Assembly (NCBI RefSeq): GCF_001263795.1
Contig: NZ_LHUR01000021.1
Coordinates: 1 to 64,000 of the forward strand
Length of the DNA stretch: 64,000 bases
From: Clostridium homopropionicum DSM 5847
GTDB taxonomy: Bacteria > Bacillota > Clostridia > Clostridiales > Clostridiaceae
Reading direction: 5' to 3'
Notes under the pieces: generated by a model
Databases searched by the model: none
The model's input: only the letters and a program-made list of their open reading frames with translations
What the model was told of the DNA's origin: nothing
Program-made: the position numbers and the translations under genes
Shown: positions 1 through 8,542 of the stretch, piece by piece
How the letters are laid out: the number at the start of each line of letters is the position of its first letter
Numbering within the stretch: the stretch's first letter is position 1

Positions 1-178
1 ATATTCCATCAATGCCTTTAGCCTTCTTCCTATTCATTTCTTTGTGAATAGTACTTAAATTATCTTCATTGATATAAATCGCAAGATTTTGAACTTTACC
101 ATCTAACCTAGACTTTTCTATATTATATTGTATTCCAAGTAGCTCGTTAACCATGTTCTTCAGCTCTCCTGTCTGCAT
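1..178 (-). CDS. ltrA-like: Group II intron-encoded reverse transcriptase/maturase (partial, N-terminus)
   Basis: The first 59 residues are present, from an ATG at 178 (a second ATG at 154 is possible). The segment ending EMNRKKAKGIDGI matches the conserved start of group II intron RT domain 0/1, where a lysine-rich stretch precedes KGIDG. The rest of the polymerase, the maturase domain X and any endonuclease domain lie outside the window. The family role is to assist splicing and to reverse-transcribe the intron into new DNA sites. Its position inside the intron that begins at 714 supports the call. The start codon is less certain because no strong ribosome site precedes it. Confidence 0.85.
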   Translation of the reverse strand, partial: MQTGELKNMVNELLGIQYNIEKSRLDGKVQNLAIYINEDNLSTIHKEMNRKKAKGIDGI

Positions 179-714
179 AATTCCAAGCTTACTTGAAGCT
201 ATGTTGTGCTAACCCCTTCCCTCCACCTGCTTTCGCAGGTTTCTGCAGTACTACGAGTTAGTCGGACTTCCTATAACACTTTTGCTCATCTTACTCGTTT
301 CCTTGCTTGATTTTGCATACTGATTTTTTTTCAGATATCATAGGACCTCAGCTGTTCTATTAATATACTTATCATCAAACTCGCCAAGCCCTCAGACCCC
401 GGAAGAGTTCTATAAATCTCACCCTAACGAATTATAGAATGTTGTCTGCGACCAATCAAAGGGCATCGACCTCTTCATTTAGATAATAATTTCGTGGCTC
501 TATAGCTTCACTTTCGTTTCGGCTCGTTTGCTCCCTGTCCTACGCTTAAACCTAGTGTTACCACTTCGGCTCCAAGGAACTAGGTACAGGCTACTGGTTA
601 GGTATTACCTGATGGGATTTTCCCACTATATATTAATAACTTACTAATGAAATAGAATTTCTTCCATTTCAAGAGGAAGCTTCACGCTTTCGCGTGTTGC
701 TTCGCAGCTCGCAC
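1..714 (-). mobile_element. Group II intron, 5' part (truncated by window edge)
   Basis: Read on the minus strand, the element opens at 714 with GTGCGAGC, matching the GUGYG 5' boundary of bacterial group II introns. About 535 nt of structured, GC-richer RNA-like sequence follow (domain I and neighbours, with many short hairpins). A reverse-transcriptase/maturase reading frame then starts near 178 and runs off the window. The intron lies just downstream of the amino acid permease terminator (817-842), the kind of site used by terminator-associated introns, although its class cannot be decided from this part. The 3' half, including domain V, is outside the window. The boundary and the intron-encoded protein are seen directly; whether it is still mobile is unknown. 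Confidence 0.85.
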
Positions 715-816
715 TTAATTACAATTATACCATAATAACCTACAAAATTTACTAAGTAATATAATAAACTAATTTCCAAGATCTTTTGATAAAAGAAATA
801 TTAAATAGTAAAAATT

Positions 817-842
817 TCAGAGGGAATTTTTATTCCCTCTGA
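817..842 (-). terminator. Intrinsic terminator of the amino acid permease gene
   Basis: A perfect 10-bp stem (817-826 with 833-842) closes a 6-nt loop and is followed on the minus strand by ATTTTT. It overlaps the last codons and the stop of the permease gene. Confidence 0.8.
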
Positions 843-2173
843 ACCTTAAAGCTTTTTTTATATACTATTACGTATATTGAAGAGTAGAAAATCACTAAGA
901 ATAACCCTGCTAATAACCCTGCTCCTTGGCCCTCAATAAAAGGCATAGAAGCAATAATTACGATTACAGCTATACTTGAAATCCATGAAGTATATGGATA
1001 TCCTGGGAATCTGCATTTTCCTTTAGGTGGACATCCATGATTTTTTCTAAACCTATTGTGAGTAATTAAAATAATAAAATATGTAAATAATAGCGAAAAA
1101 CCACCTGAGCTAACAAGAAAAATATATACCTGTTTTGGGAGCAAAAAACCTAATCCAAGGCCAATGAGCATAGATATACCTGAAAATATAATCCCTTTAT
1201 AGGGTATTTCTCCAGTATCCTTTAGTATTCTAGGTGCGTGCCCTTCCTCCGCTAATGAACGCAACATTCTTCCAAGACCAAACATTGCCGCTAACATAGT
1301 AGATAATATGGCAATAACTAGAATAATATTCATTACTCTTGCGGCCCAACTTATACCTCTAGATTCTAATGCCAAAACAAAGGGACTAGCATCTCCTGTT
1401 AGTTTGTTAGTATTAATTAAGGGTAACAATACTGCTATTGCAATAGAATATAAACCAACCAATCCAACAACAGTATAAGTAATAGCCTTTGGTATAGTTA
1501 CATGAGGATTCTCTGCTTCAGAAGCCGCAAGACCAATAACTTCAAAGCCTGCATAAGTAAACATTACAATAAGTGCACTTCCTAAAACACCAGAAATACC
1601 ACTTGGAACCAATGCCTCTCTTTGTATTTCTCCTAACCCAGTTGATGGAATATTAGGAAGTATCCCTATAATTATTGCTATAGCTATAACTATAAATCCT
1701 GCAATAGCTAATAACTTTATAGCTGAAAGACTGCTTTCAAGTTTACTTAGCTTTTCTGCTCCTAAAAGATTAAGTACAGTTATAAGAACAATTATTCCAC
1801 TGCCTAATATTGGAATAGGTATATTCCCAAACCAAATCCTTAAGAACACCGAAACCGCAGTTGCTTCGCTTGACATTGCTAAAATAAGCCCAGTCCAGTA
1901 AACCCACCCTACAACAAACCCAACTCCAGGCCCAAAAGCCCTCTCAGCAAAAGTTCTAAAAGATCCAGGTGCTGGGTCTGCTACTGTCATTTCTGATAAT
2001 GCGTATAGTATAAAGTATACTAGAATTCCTACAAGTAGGTATACTAATATAATTGAAGGCCCTGCTGCCTTAATACCAATAGATGATCCTAAAAAAAATG
2101 AACCTCCTATAACTGTTCCCAATGCCATCATCGAAAGATGCAGCGGAGATAAGCCTCCTTTTTTGTTTTCCAT
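830..2173 (-). CDS. APC-family amino acid permease
   Basis: A 447-residue polytopic membrane protein with about 12 hydrophobic segments. The first helix region carries the GTVIGGSFFLGSS pattern typical of the amino acid-polyamine-organocation superfamily, where a broken helix 1 binds substrate. FTYAGFEVIGLAASEAENP in the middle is the usual TM6 and following-loop signature of this family. Length is normal for a complete permease. A strong GGAGGTAATAAT ribosome site precedes the ATG. It probably imports an amino acid by H+ or Na+ symport; the substrate cannot be told from sequence. It is monocistronic, with its own terminator, and the group II intron lies just downstream. Confidence 0.9.
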   Translation of the reverse strand: MENKKGGLSPLHLSMMALGTVIGGSFFLGSSIGIKAAGPSIILVYLLVGILVYFILYALSEMTVADPAPGSFRTFAERAFGPGVGFVVGWVYWTGLILAMSSEATAVSVFLRIWFGNIPIPILGSGIIVLITVLNLLGAEKLSKLESSLSAIKLLAIAGFIVIAIAIIIGILPNIPSTGLGEIQREALVPSGISGVLGSALIVMFTYAGFEVIGLAASEAENPHVTIPKAITYTVVGLVGLYSIAIAVLLPLINTNKLTGDASPFVLALESRGISWAARVMNIILVIAILSTMLAAMFGLGRMLRSLAEEGHAPRILKDTGEIPYKGIIFSGISMLIGLGLGFLLPKQVYIFLVSSGGFSLLFTYFIILITHNRFRKNHGCPPKGKCRFPGYPYTSWISSIAVIVIIASMPFIEGQGAGLLAGLFLVIFYSSIYVIVYKKSFKVQRE

Positions 2174-2336
2174 ATTATTACCTCCATTATTGTAAATATA
2201 TTTCGGAACTTTTGTATAACATTACTACTGATATTTTGCCCATTTTTATAATTAATACAGATAATAATTTGAAAACAAAAAAAACACCTAAAGTGGCTTT
2301 GAGTATATTTATGCAGACTATACATCCCTAATACAA

Positions 2337-2879
2337 TTAGTCTTCATTTACAAGATATAACTTATTATCATCAATATTGTAATATAATGGAGCAACTAAA
2401 ATATTAGGATATCTTAGCCTCAATCTTTTTGCTTCACTCAATACGAAATCTATTTCGTTTCCTATCTCAAACATTGGAGAGAAGTTCATAAAATGTTCCT
2501 CAGCCCATTGTCTGTCCCATCCAGCTACATCCACTAATCCATTAATAAAATTTTTCTTTTTTGACATTAAATTAACCATTCCGCAATTGTTGTGAGCAAT
2601 TAACGCAATGGTCTTTACTCCACCAATTGCAATTGCATAAGACACTTTAAATTCACTATATCTTAAATTTCCCCCTCCACTTCTAAGTATAAAGGCAAAG
2701 TTATCTGGAATTCTAAGACTTTTTCTATTGTCCATGCACATTCCTATTAGTATCTCTGCCTTTGCGAAGGTATCATGTGGATAATCTAGGTTATGGTATT
2801 TTAGCAAAGCCTCTATAGGTGTCCCCTTATATTTTTCAAAAATATCTTCTTCCTTTGTTACTTTTACTAATCTTTTCAT
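2337..2879 (-). CDS. Beta-carbonic anhydrase-like protein
   Basis: A 180-residue soluble protein with the two zinc-site motifs of beta-carbonic anhydrases: Cys48-x-Asp50-x-Arg52 and His96-x-x-Cys99 followed by Gly. The family interconverts CO2 and bicarbonate with a Zn bound by Cys, His, Cys and a nearby Asp/Arg dyad, all of which are present. The GMCMDNRK and RSGGGNLR segments belong to the catalytic core. The protein is near the small end for the family, and its C-terminal half diverges from textbook enzymes, so activity is likely but not proven. It has an AGGAGG-type ribosome site and is flanked by unrelated genes on the same strand. Confidence 0.75.
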   Translation of the reverse strand: MKRLVKVTKEEDIFEKYKGTPIEALLKYHNLDYPHDTFAKAEILIGMCMDNRKSLRIPDNFAFILRSGGGNLRYSEFKVSYAIAIGGVKTIALIAHNNCGMVNLMSKKKNFINGLVDVAGWDRQWAEEHFMNFSPMFEIGNEIDFVLSEAKRLRLRYPNILVAPLYYNIDDNKLYLVNED

Positions 2880-3020
2880 ATTTCCTCCTTAAATTAATTA
2901 AAATCTCGCCATTCTGCTTATGCATAATTATACTACATCTTCAATTTAATTTACATGTTTTTATAATAATTATTGTGTTTTAATATAAGGCTTTGTTTTA
3001 ACTTGAAACATAGCCTTATA

Positions 3021-3872
3021 CTAGATTAGTTTTTTAGTTTCTTCAAATACATTTTTAAACCTAAAACCCATTTCTCTAGCTTTTTTATTTTCTAAGGTGA
3101 ATTTGTAAAAACCATTAAATGCTCCAGCCTTTTCACTGTTGTCTTCTGCTGAAATCCACTTTTTATTGTATTTTTCTTCACATAATTTAATGATTTCTTT
3201 AATCTTTATAGTTCCATTACAACATGCATTTATAGGGCCTTGGAAATCTTTAGTACTTATCCAATGTAAAAATTCTCCAGCCTCTTGTGAGCTAATAAAG
3301 CTCATAGTACTATCTAGATTGTCTACATAAAATGCTTCTCCCTTACAAATATTATCTGAATATGAAATTAGCCTATTAGTATAATCCTCCTCTCCAATTA
3401 CAACAGGAAATCTCACTGCTACTACTTGAAAAGGTGCCTCCTGAAAAAATACTGCCTCTGCTAATCTCTTTCCTTCTCCATAATCAAAATCATCTCTTTT
3501 TCCATATTTAATTTTATAACCATAAGGATCAAAATTCTCTTCCTTCAAATTTAATCCCGCATCATACACAGATAGAGTAGATGTAAAAATATACTTATTC
3601 ACATTATCATTAAAAACATTGCAAGCGTATTTTGCTGCATTGGGACTGTAACATATATTATCGTAAATGACATCATAGCTTTTATCTCTAAAAGCTTCCA
3701 TTAAAGCATTTTCATCATCTCTATCCACTATTACTCTTTTAACTTTATCACTAAAGTTATCCTTTGTAATTCCTCTTGTTGCAATTGTTACATCATGTCC
3801 ATTGTCAATAAGTGCTTTCACTAGTTTTTTGCCAAAAAATCTTGTTCCCCCAAAAACTAAAACCTTTTTCAT
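3021..3872 (-). CDS. NAD-dependent epimerase/dehydratase (atypical SDR)
   Basis: A 283-residue Rossmann-fold protein. The N-terminal KVLVFGGTRFFGKKL is the GxxxFxG dinucleotide-binding loop seen in atypical short-chain dehydrogenases. The segment FTSTLSVYD carries the Ser/Tyr region in place of a classical YxxxK, and GKRLAEAVFFQ follows. Related proteins act on nucleotide sugars or as RNA-binding or chaperone-like relatives, so the substrate is open. No signal peptide or membrane segment is visible. The flavodoxin and macro-domain genes lie immediately upstream on the same strand (25 and 12 bp gaps), suggesting co-transcription. Confidence 0.8.
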   Translation of the reverse strand: MKKVLVFGGTRFFGKKLVKALIDNGHDVTIATRGITKDNFSDKVKRVIVDRDDENALMEAFRDKSYDVIYDNICYSPNAAKYACNVFNDNVNKYIFTSTLSVYDAGLNLKEENFDPYGYKIKYGKRDDFDYGEGKRLAEAVFFQEAPFQVVAVRFPVVIGEEDYTNRLISYSDNICKGEAFYVDNLDSTMSFISSQEAGEFLHWISTKDFQGPINACCNGTIKIKEIIKLCEEKYNKKWISAEDNSEKAGAFNGFYKFTLENKKAREMGFRFKNVFEETKKLI

Positions 3873-3897
3873 GTTAATTTTCCCCTTCCATGGCGAT

Positions 3898-4347
3898 TTA
3901 TCCTACAATCATTGCCTTAGCAAAGTCTTTAGCCTTTTGAAAATCATCTTCATTTGGTCTACCCTTTGCAATTCCTCCAATTAATTTGAATGGTCCAAAA
4001 GTATCAAAGCCCTTACATGCAAAGTGACCAAGAACTTTAAAGCCTTTTTCCTCTAATTTATCTTTAATAGAATTATTATAATCCTCTTTCCCTTGACCGC
4101 TAGTAGAAAAAATAAAGGCCTTTTTATTAGATAAAGCTGGGATATTTTCAATTAATTCAATTATACCTTTGTGGAATTTACCATAGAATATCCCTGAACC
4201 AAAACCTATTAAATCATAATCCTTCAAAGTATCCACATTAATTTCATTAAATTTAACTATGTCAGCATTTAAAATTTCTGCCATTGTCTTTCCTATTTTT
4301 TCAGTATTTCCATGATGTACGGATGCATATATTATTAAAGTTTTCAA
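3898..4347 (-). CDS. Flavodoxin-family protein
   Basis: A 149-residue single-domain protein. It begins with a beta strand and phosphate-binding loop (IIYASVHHGNTEKI), the FMN phosphate site of flavodoxins. GFGSGIFYGKFH and IFSTSGQGK correspond to the two isoalloxazine-contacting loops. The length matches short-chain flavodoxins. The role is electron transfer or an FMN-dependent redox step in the cytoplasm; the partner is unknown. It sits between the epimerase and macro-domain genes with short gaps, probably one operon. The CKGFDTFGPFKLIGGIAKGRP tail is characteristic of a clostridial flavodoxin subgroup. Confidence 0.85.
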   Translation of the reverse strand: MKTLIIYASVHHGNTEKIGKTMAEILNADIVKFNEINVDTLKDYDLIGFGSGIFYGKFHKGIIELIENIPALSNKKAFIFSTSGQGKEDYNNSIKDKLEEKGFKVLGHFACKGFDTFGPFKLIGGIAKGRPNEDDFQKAKDFAKAMIVG

Positions 4348-4359
4348 ATCAATTCCCTC

Positions 4360-4890
4360 CTAAATCATTTTTGAATATAAGCTGTAATTTTCTTCATCAA
4401 AACAAACAAATATTACTTTTTCAATGCTTTTATTTTCAAGCATAAATTTCTTTACTGTATTTACTGCTATTTCAGCAGCTCTTTCTTTTGGAAATCTATA
4501 TACTCCAGTACTTATATTAGGAAAAGCTATTGTTTTTATATTATTTTCTTCAGCTAATCTTAAAGAATTAATATAACAGTTGGATAATAGTTTATCCTCA
4601 TCATTATTTCCACCATGCCAAATAGGTCCAACTGTATGTATTACGTATCTGGCTTTTAACAAGCCTCCTGTTGTAATAACAGCTTCTCCTGTTTCACATC
4701 CACCTTGTCTATTTCTTATTATCATGCATTCTTCAAGAATTTGCCTTCCACCAACTTTATGTATGGCCCCATCTACACCACCACCTCCAAGCAAGCTATT
4801 ATTTGCAGCATTTACAATGGCATTTACTTCTAATTTTGTAATATCCCCTTTAATAATACTTATTCTATTTCCTTTTAATTCTAAATCCAT
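4360..4890 (-). CDS. Macro-domain protein, probable O-acetyl-ADP-ribose deacetylase
   Basis: A 176-residue protein made of one macro domain. The signature [21 protein letters not shown], followed by [13 protein letters not shown], contains the conserved Asn and Asp residues that bind and hydrolyse ADP-ribose derivatives. The second loop [17 protein letters not shown] is also conserved. The family (MacroD/YmdB-like) removes O-acetyl groups or ADP-ribose from proteins in the cytoplasm. It is the first gene of the apparent macro domain, flavodoxin, epimerase run. No nearby ADP-ribosyltransferase was seen, so its target is unknown. Confidence 0.92.
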   Translation of the reverse strand: MDLELKGNRISIIKGDITKLEVNAIVNAANNSLLGGGGVDGAIHKVGGRQILEECMIIRNRQGGCETGEAVITTGGLLKARYVIHTVGPIWHGGNNDEDKLLSNCYINSLRLAEENNIKTIAFPNISTGVYRFPKERAAEIAVNTVKKFMLENKSIEKVIFVCFDEENYSLYSKMI

Positions 4891-5096
4891 TTATTCAATT
4901 CTCCTTTACTTTTTCTGCATACATCATAATCTGCTAAGTTTGCACCACCCTTTAGGTTAAATTCAATTTTCTATTTCCAACTTAAAGTTCCTTATTTATT
5001 TATCTTTTGCCATCTTAGTATGAACTTCATATTACAATTATACCATATTATAGTAGTAAAATGTGATAACCCAAAGTCTTCTGTATTAAAGAAAAA

Positions 5097-5125
5097 AGAA
5101 GAACATCCAAAAATATCCTTCTTCT
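5097..5125 (-). terminator. Probable terminator of the M18 aminopeptidase gene
   Basis: A 7-bp stem AGAAGAA/TTCTTCT (5097-5103 with 5119-5125) is followed on the minus strand by six consecutive U. It lies about 75 bp downstream of the aminopeptidase stop. The rest of 4891-5201 holds nothing else that I can recognise. Confidence 0.6.
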
Positions 5126-5201
5126 ATAAAAAACTTATATGCAATATTTCATATATTGTATATGTTTTAAATACGAACTCAATAATCTCTTAAAATATAG
5201 T

Positions 5202-6503
5202 CTATAAATTATAAAACTCCTCAAACACCTTTGCTGCATAATAGTGATCCATTACTCCACAAAGCTCTCTTACAGAATGCATTGCAAGCATGGGAGTTCC
5301 TATATCTACTGAGCGAATATTTATATGAGTTGAGGATATTGGCCCTATAGTAGAACCTCCTCTTTCATCTGAGCGATTTACGAATTTTTGCACTGGCACC
5401 TGTGCCCTTTCACATAGAGCTTTAAATACAGAGCTAGAATCACTGTCTGAAGTATAACTTTGATTAGCTGCAAGCTTTATTACAGGTCCCTTATTTATTA
5501 GAGGCTTATTGGTTGGATCGCTCTTTTCTCCTTTGTTTGGATGAACTGCATGAGCTGCATCAGCTGAAATAATGAAAGATTTTGACAGAGCTCTAAAATA
5601 ATCTTCTCTATCTCCCTCTAAAGCTAAAACTATTCTCTCTAGAACATTTGTAAGCATAGGTGAATCAGCTCCTTGCTTTGTAGAGCTTCCCACTTCTTCA
5701 TTATCAAAGCATACTAACACATTTGTAGCCTTTGATGCTTGTGATTTTATAAGTGCCTTAATTCCTCCGTGAACTGCCTCCAGGTCATCTAATCTTCCTG
5801 ATGAAATAAACTCCTTTTCTAGTCCTATAATACTTCCCTTTTCATATTCATAAAGAAATAAATCAAAGTCTAGTATCTCTTTATAATCTATATTTAGTTC
5901 CTTTGAAAGAATTCTTACAAGGAAATTATCCTTTTCAAATTGCTCATTTATAAGTCCAGCCATTGGAAGCATATCTACTTGTTTATTTAATGCTATTCCA
6001 TCATTTACTCCTCGGTTCATGTGTATAGCTAGGCTCGGTATTATCATTATTGGTTTATTTATGTTCACAAGCTTTGACTCCGGAAATAATGGATTATCTC
6101 CTTTTAAAATTACCCTTCCTGCAATGGCAAGAGGTCTATCTAACCAAGTATTAAGGATTGGACCTCCATATACTTCTGTATTTAATTTAATATATGTATT
6201 TTCTGAAACCATCTCTGGATTTGGCTTTATTCTAAAGCTTGGTGAATCTGTATGAGTTCCTATTATCTTAAATCCATTTTCATGTATTTTACCTTTTCCA
6301 ACTACAAAAGCAATTAAAGCAGAGTCATTTTTAGTCATAAAATATTTTAAACCTTTCTCAAGCTTCCACTGTTCTTCTTCCTTAATTTCTTTAAATCCTT
6401 CCCTTTTTAATACTTCCTTTAAACTATTTACAGCATGAAAAGCTGTAGGGCTATTATATATAAATTCTATTAATTCCTCAGCAAGTTTTATTTCCTTTGA
6501 CAT
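5202..6503 (-). CDS. M18-family metallo-aminopeptidase
   Basis: A 433-residue cytosolic zinc aminopeptidase. Metal-site motifs appear in order: IGTHTDSPSFRIKP (first His), GRLDDLEAVHGG (bridging Asp), VCFDNEEVGSSTKQGA (catalytic Glu pair), SADAAHAVHPN (Asp) and AMHSVRELCG (last His). These match aspartyl aminopeptidase-type M18 enzymes, which release N-terminal residues from peptides. I place the start at the ATG at 6503 because GGAGGTG sits 7 bases upstream. An upstream in-frame ATG at 6560 lies inside the palindromic repeat at 6526-6738 and is unlikely to be used. Expression may be influenced by that repeat. Confidence 0.92.
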   Translation of the reverse strand: MSKEIKLAEELIEFIYNSPTAFHAVNSLKEVLKREGFKEIKEEEQWKLEKGLKYFMTKNDSALIAFVVGKGKIHENGFKIIGTHTDSPSFRIKPNPEMVSENTYIKLNTEVYGGPILNTWLDRPLAIAGRVILKGDNPLFPESKLVNINKPIMIIPSLAIHMNRGVNDGIALNKQVDMLPMAGLINEQFEKDNFLVRILSKELNIDYKEILDFDLFLYEYEKGSIIGLEKEFISSGRLDDLEAVHGGIKALIKSQASKATNVLVCFDNEEVGSSTKQGADSPMLTNVLERIVLALEGDREDYFRALSKSFIISADAAHAVHPNKGEKSDPTNKPLINKGPVIKLAANQSYTSDSDSSSVFKALCERAQVPVQKFVNRSDERGGSTIGPISSTHINIRSVDIGTPMLAMHSVRELCGVMDHYYAAKVFEEFYNL

Positions 6504-6525
6504 AAGACACCTCCGTAATTTTAGA

Positions 6526-6738
6526 AAAATGCGACGCATTTTAAAATTGACAATGCACAATGGACAATTGACAATGAAGGATGTTTTGCTAAGGCAAAAC
6601 TAGATTTTATATTGCAGCAAAGCTGCAATTATTAAAATTGGTAATTAAGCTTTGCTTAATTACTTCCTTCATTGTCCATTGTCAATTCTCAATTGTCAAT
6701 TGTCAATTTAGAAGAATTTTACGTCGTAAAATTCTTCT
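6526..6738. repeat. Nested-palindrome intergenic repeat, copy 1
   Basis: About 213 bp with large inverted symmetry. One end is the 17-bp palindrome AAAATGCGACGCATTTT (6526-6542). The other is a 29-bp palindrome centred on TTACGTCGTAA (6710-6738). Between them are inverted arms of tandem CAATTGACAATGGAC-like words (about 6545-6580 and 6665-6708) and three internal short hairpins. A second element with the same two end palindromes lies at 10916-11036 in the opposite orientation. This looks like a non-coding, MITE-like or REP-like family; no transposase is linked. Confidence 0.85.
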
Positions 6739-6807
6739 ATTCTAATTTAAACTTAAAGAAATAGTAATATAATAAGTATACCAAAAATAAAGTATTTTAT
6801 CACTTTA

Positions 6808-6836
6808 AAAAAGTGTACAATAATTTGTACACTTTT
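6808..6836 (-). terminator. Terminator of the secreted-protein gene
   Basis: A 12-bp stem around AAGTGTACAA/TTGTACACTT (6808-6820 with 6825-6836), with a run of T on the minus strand, lies just past the stop of the gene ending at 6868. Confidence 0.75.
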
Positions 6837-6867
6837 AAAAGTTTTATTAATTTGTGTTAGTTTAATC

Positions 6868-8280
6868 TTACATTCCTGGTTGTACAGATGAACTTGCAAT
6901 TAATAATTGCATAATATCTATTGAATTTTGTTCATTAACTTCTGGCATAGGAGCTAATTTTATTTCTTTATTAATATTTGATAGTTTAGAGTCAAAGTTT
7001 AATGTGAAAGTATATTTTGAACTAGCAGCCTTAGTATTTGCTGCATTTTGTTTTTGATTTTCTGCTGCATTTAAAGCATTTAACTTAGCTGAATCAACTG
7101 TAACTTTTAAGCTTCCTTTTTGATAAGAAATATACCCTTCTTTATTAACTCCACATTCTAATGTCATGTCCAATCTTAATGAATCTCCTAGCTGACCAAG
7201 AGCTTTTGTTATTTCTCCAATTCCTTCTTCAAAGTCCTTATCAGTCATTTCTTGTCCTTTTATTGTAGGATCAAGCTTCATACTATCATTAATATAGTTT
7301 TTAATAACTTTTTTCATTGAATAATCTTTTAGAGCATCATTAACTATGCCTAGCAATTTTTCATTATTCAGATCAATTTTATATAACTTTGAGACTTCTT
7401 GAGCTGTTTCTTTATCTAAAGTAGCTAAATCTCCTCTTGAAACTAAATCATATTTTCCATCAGCAATTTTAATAAAATCATTAAAACTTGCAGTGAACTT
7501 CTTATTAAATACTTCTGCTGACTTCATTATGTCCCCAAAACCTGCCATTTGTGCACCATTTGCACCTGAAGCTTTAAGTATGGTTTCCATATCATAAACT
7601 AGGTATTGTTTGTCCTTAAACTCTGCAGGCAAGAACATTTTTATACTATTTGGAATTTCAATAATATATTTCATTTTTGGAGTTGCTCCAGTAATGTCCA
7701 TGTCTATCCACATTTTTGCTTCTACTGGCATGTTCATCACACTTATGTCTATTGTTCCTTCAATTTGTATCTTCTTATTTTCGTCACTGGTTTTCATTTT
7801 TGAATCCATACCAAAACTTAAAGTATTTATTATTGGTAGGATTTGGGCCATCGCCATTTGCTCTTCCTCTGATAAATTTTCAGCTAATAAACTAGTGTTT
7901 AATCCAAACTTTTGTTCCATTGAAGTTATACTTTGATTTTTTGCGGAAGCATTTAATAGTTCATCGATTGGTGAAATACCCTTATCAATATTTTTATCTA
8001 CGTATAGATTTAATAAATAAATATATGCTGAAGTATATCTTAAATCAGAAATACCGCTTATCATTTTTCTAGCTGCTTTTATATCTGCTTCTGTAGGATT
8101 TTCTTTAATCTTATTAAGTAAATCATAAGACTGTTGTTTTAAATCCTTTTGGCTGACTACTGCATTAATGACTTGTACCTTATCATTTGTTGCAGCTAAT
8201 GCTTTTACAGGTAAAAAACCGGTTCCACCTACAGTAAGTCCTGCTGCTAAAACCATTGAAATAATCTTTTTCTTTTTCAT
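6868..8280 (-). CDS. Secreted protein of unknown function
   Basis: A 470-residue protein with a clear Sec signal peptide: a KKKK start, a hydrophobic core to about residue 22 and a likely cleavage after ALA near residue 29. There is no lipobox cysteine and no cell-wall anchor. The mature part is rich in Lys, Asp and Asn. Its middle and C-terminal parts read like alternating beta strands of a lipoprotein-type barrel (for example the region with KLIVKN-like strands), but I recognise no named family. AENQKQNAANTKAASSK near residue 410 is a low-complexity linker. It is monocistronic, with its own terminator. Function unknown. Confidence 0.75.
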   Translation of the reverse strand: MKKKKIISMVLAAGLTVGGTGFLPVKALAATNDKVQVINAVVSQKDLKQQSYDLLNKIKENPTEADIKAARKMISGISDLRYTSAYIYLLNLYVDKNIDKGISPIDELLNASAKNQSITSMEQKFGLNTSLLAENLSEEEQMAMAQILPIINTLSFGMDSKMKTSDENKKIQIEGTIDISVMNMPVEAKMWIDMDITGATPKMKYIIEIPNSIKMFLPAEFKDKQYLVYDMETILKASGANGAQMAGFGDIMKSAEVFNKKFTASFNDFIKIADGKYDLVSRGDLATLDKETAQEVSKLYKIDLNNEKLLGIVNDALKDYSMKKVIKNYINDSMKLDPTIKGQEMTDKDFEEGIGEITKALGQLGDSLRLDMTLECGVNKEGYISYQKGSLKVTVDSAKLNALNAAENQKQNAANTKAASSKYTFTLNFDSKLSNINKEIKLAPMPEVNEQNSIDIMQLLIASSSVQPGM

Positions 8281-8542
8281 TTATATACTCCCCTCTATTT
8301 TTATTAACATTCTATCACCCAATTTTTAAGGCTTATTCTATAATTTACCTCATATAATGATTTTTTGCAAGTTGCAAATATCTCACTAAAAGCTATTAAT
8401 ATTGCTTATACTATTCTATATCGTATGTAATTAGGTCTTAATGAATATTTTAAAGTATTTTTATTTTAAAATTCCCTGTAAAAATGTTATTATATAAATA
8501 CTGTAATTGTATTAGGTAAATTTTTTATTACGGAGGAAAAAT

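Noticed and set aside
2128-2331. Short frames on both strands between the permease and the carbonic anhydrase gene
   Set aside because: They overlap the permease start, have no ribosome site and no known similarity; the region is better read as an intergenic leader.
4580-4960. Plus-strand frame of 126 codons opposite the macro-domain gene
   Set aside because: It is antisense to a well-conserved gene and shows no family pattern of its own.
6504-6560. Upstream ATG extending the M18 aminopeptidase by 19 residues
   Set aside because: The extension is inside the palindromic repeat and lacks a ribosome site; the ATG at 6503 has a strong one.
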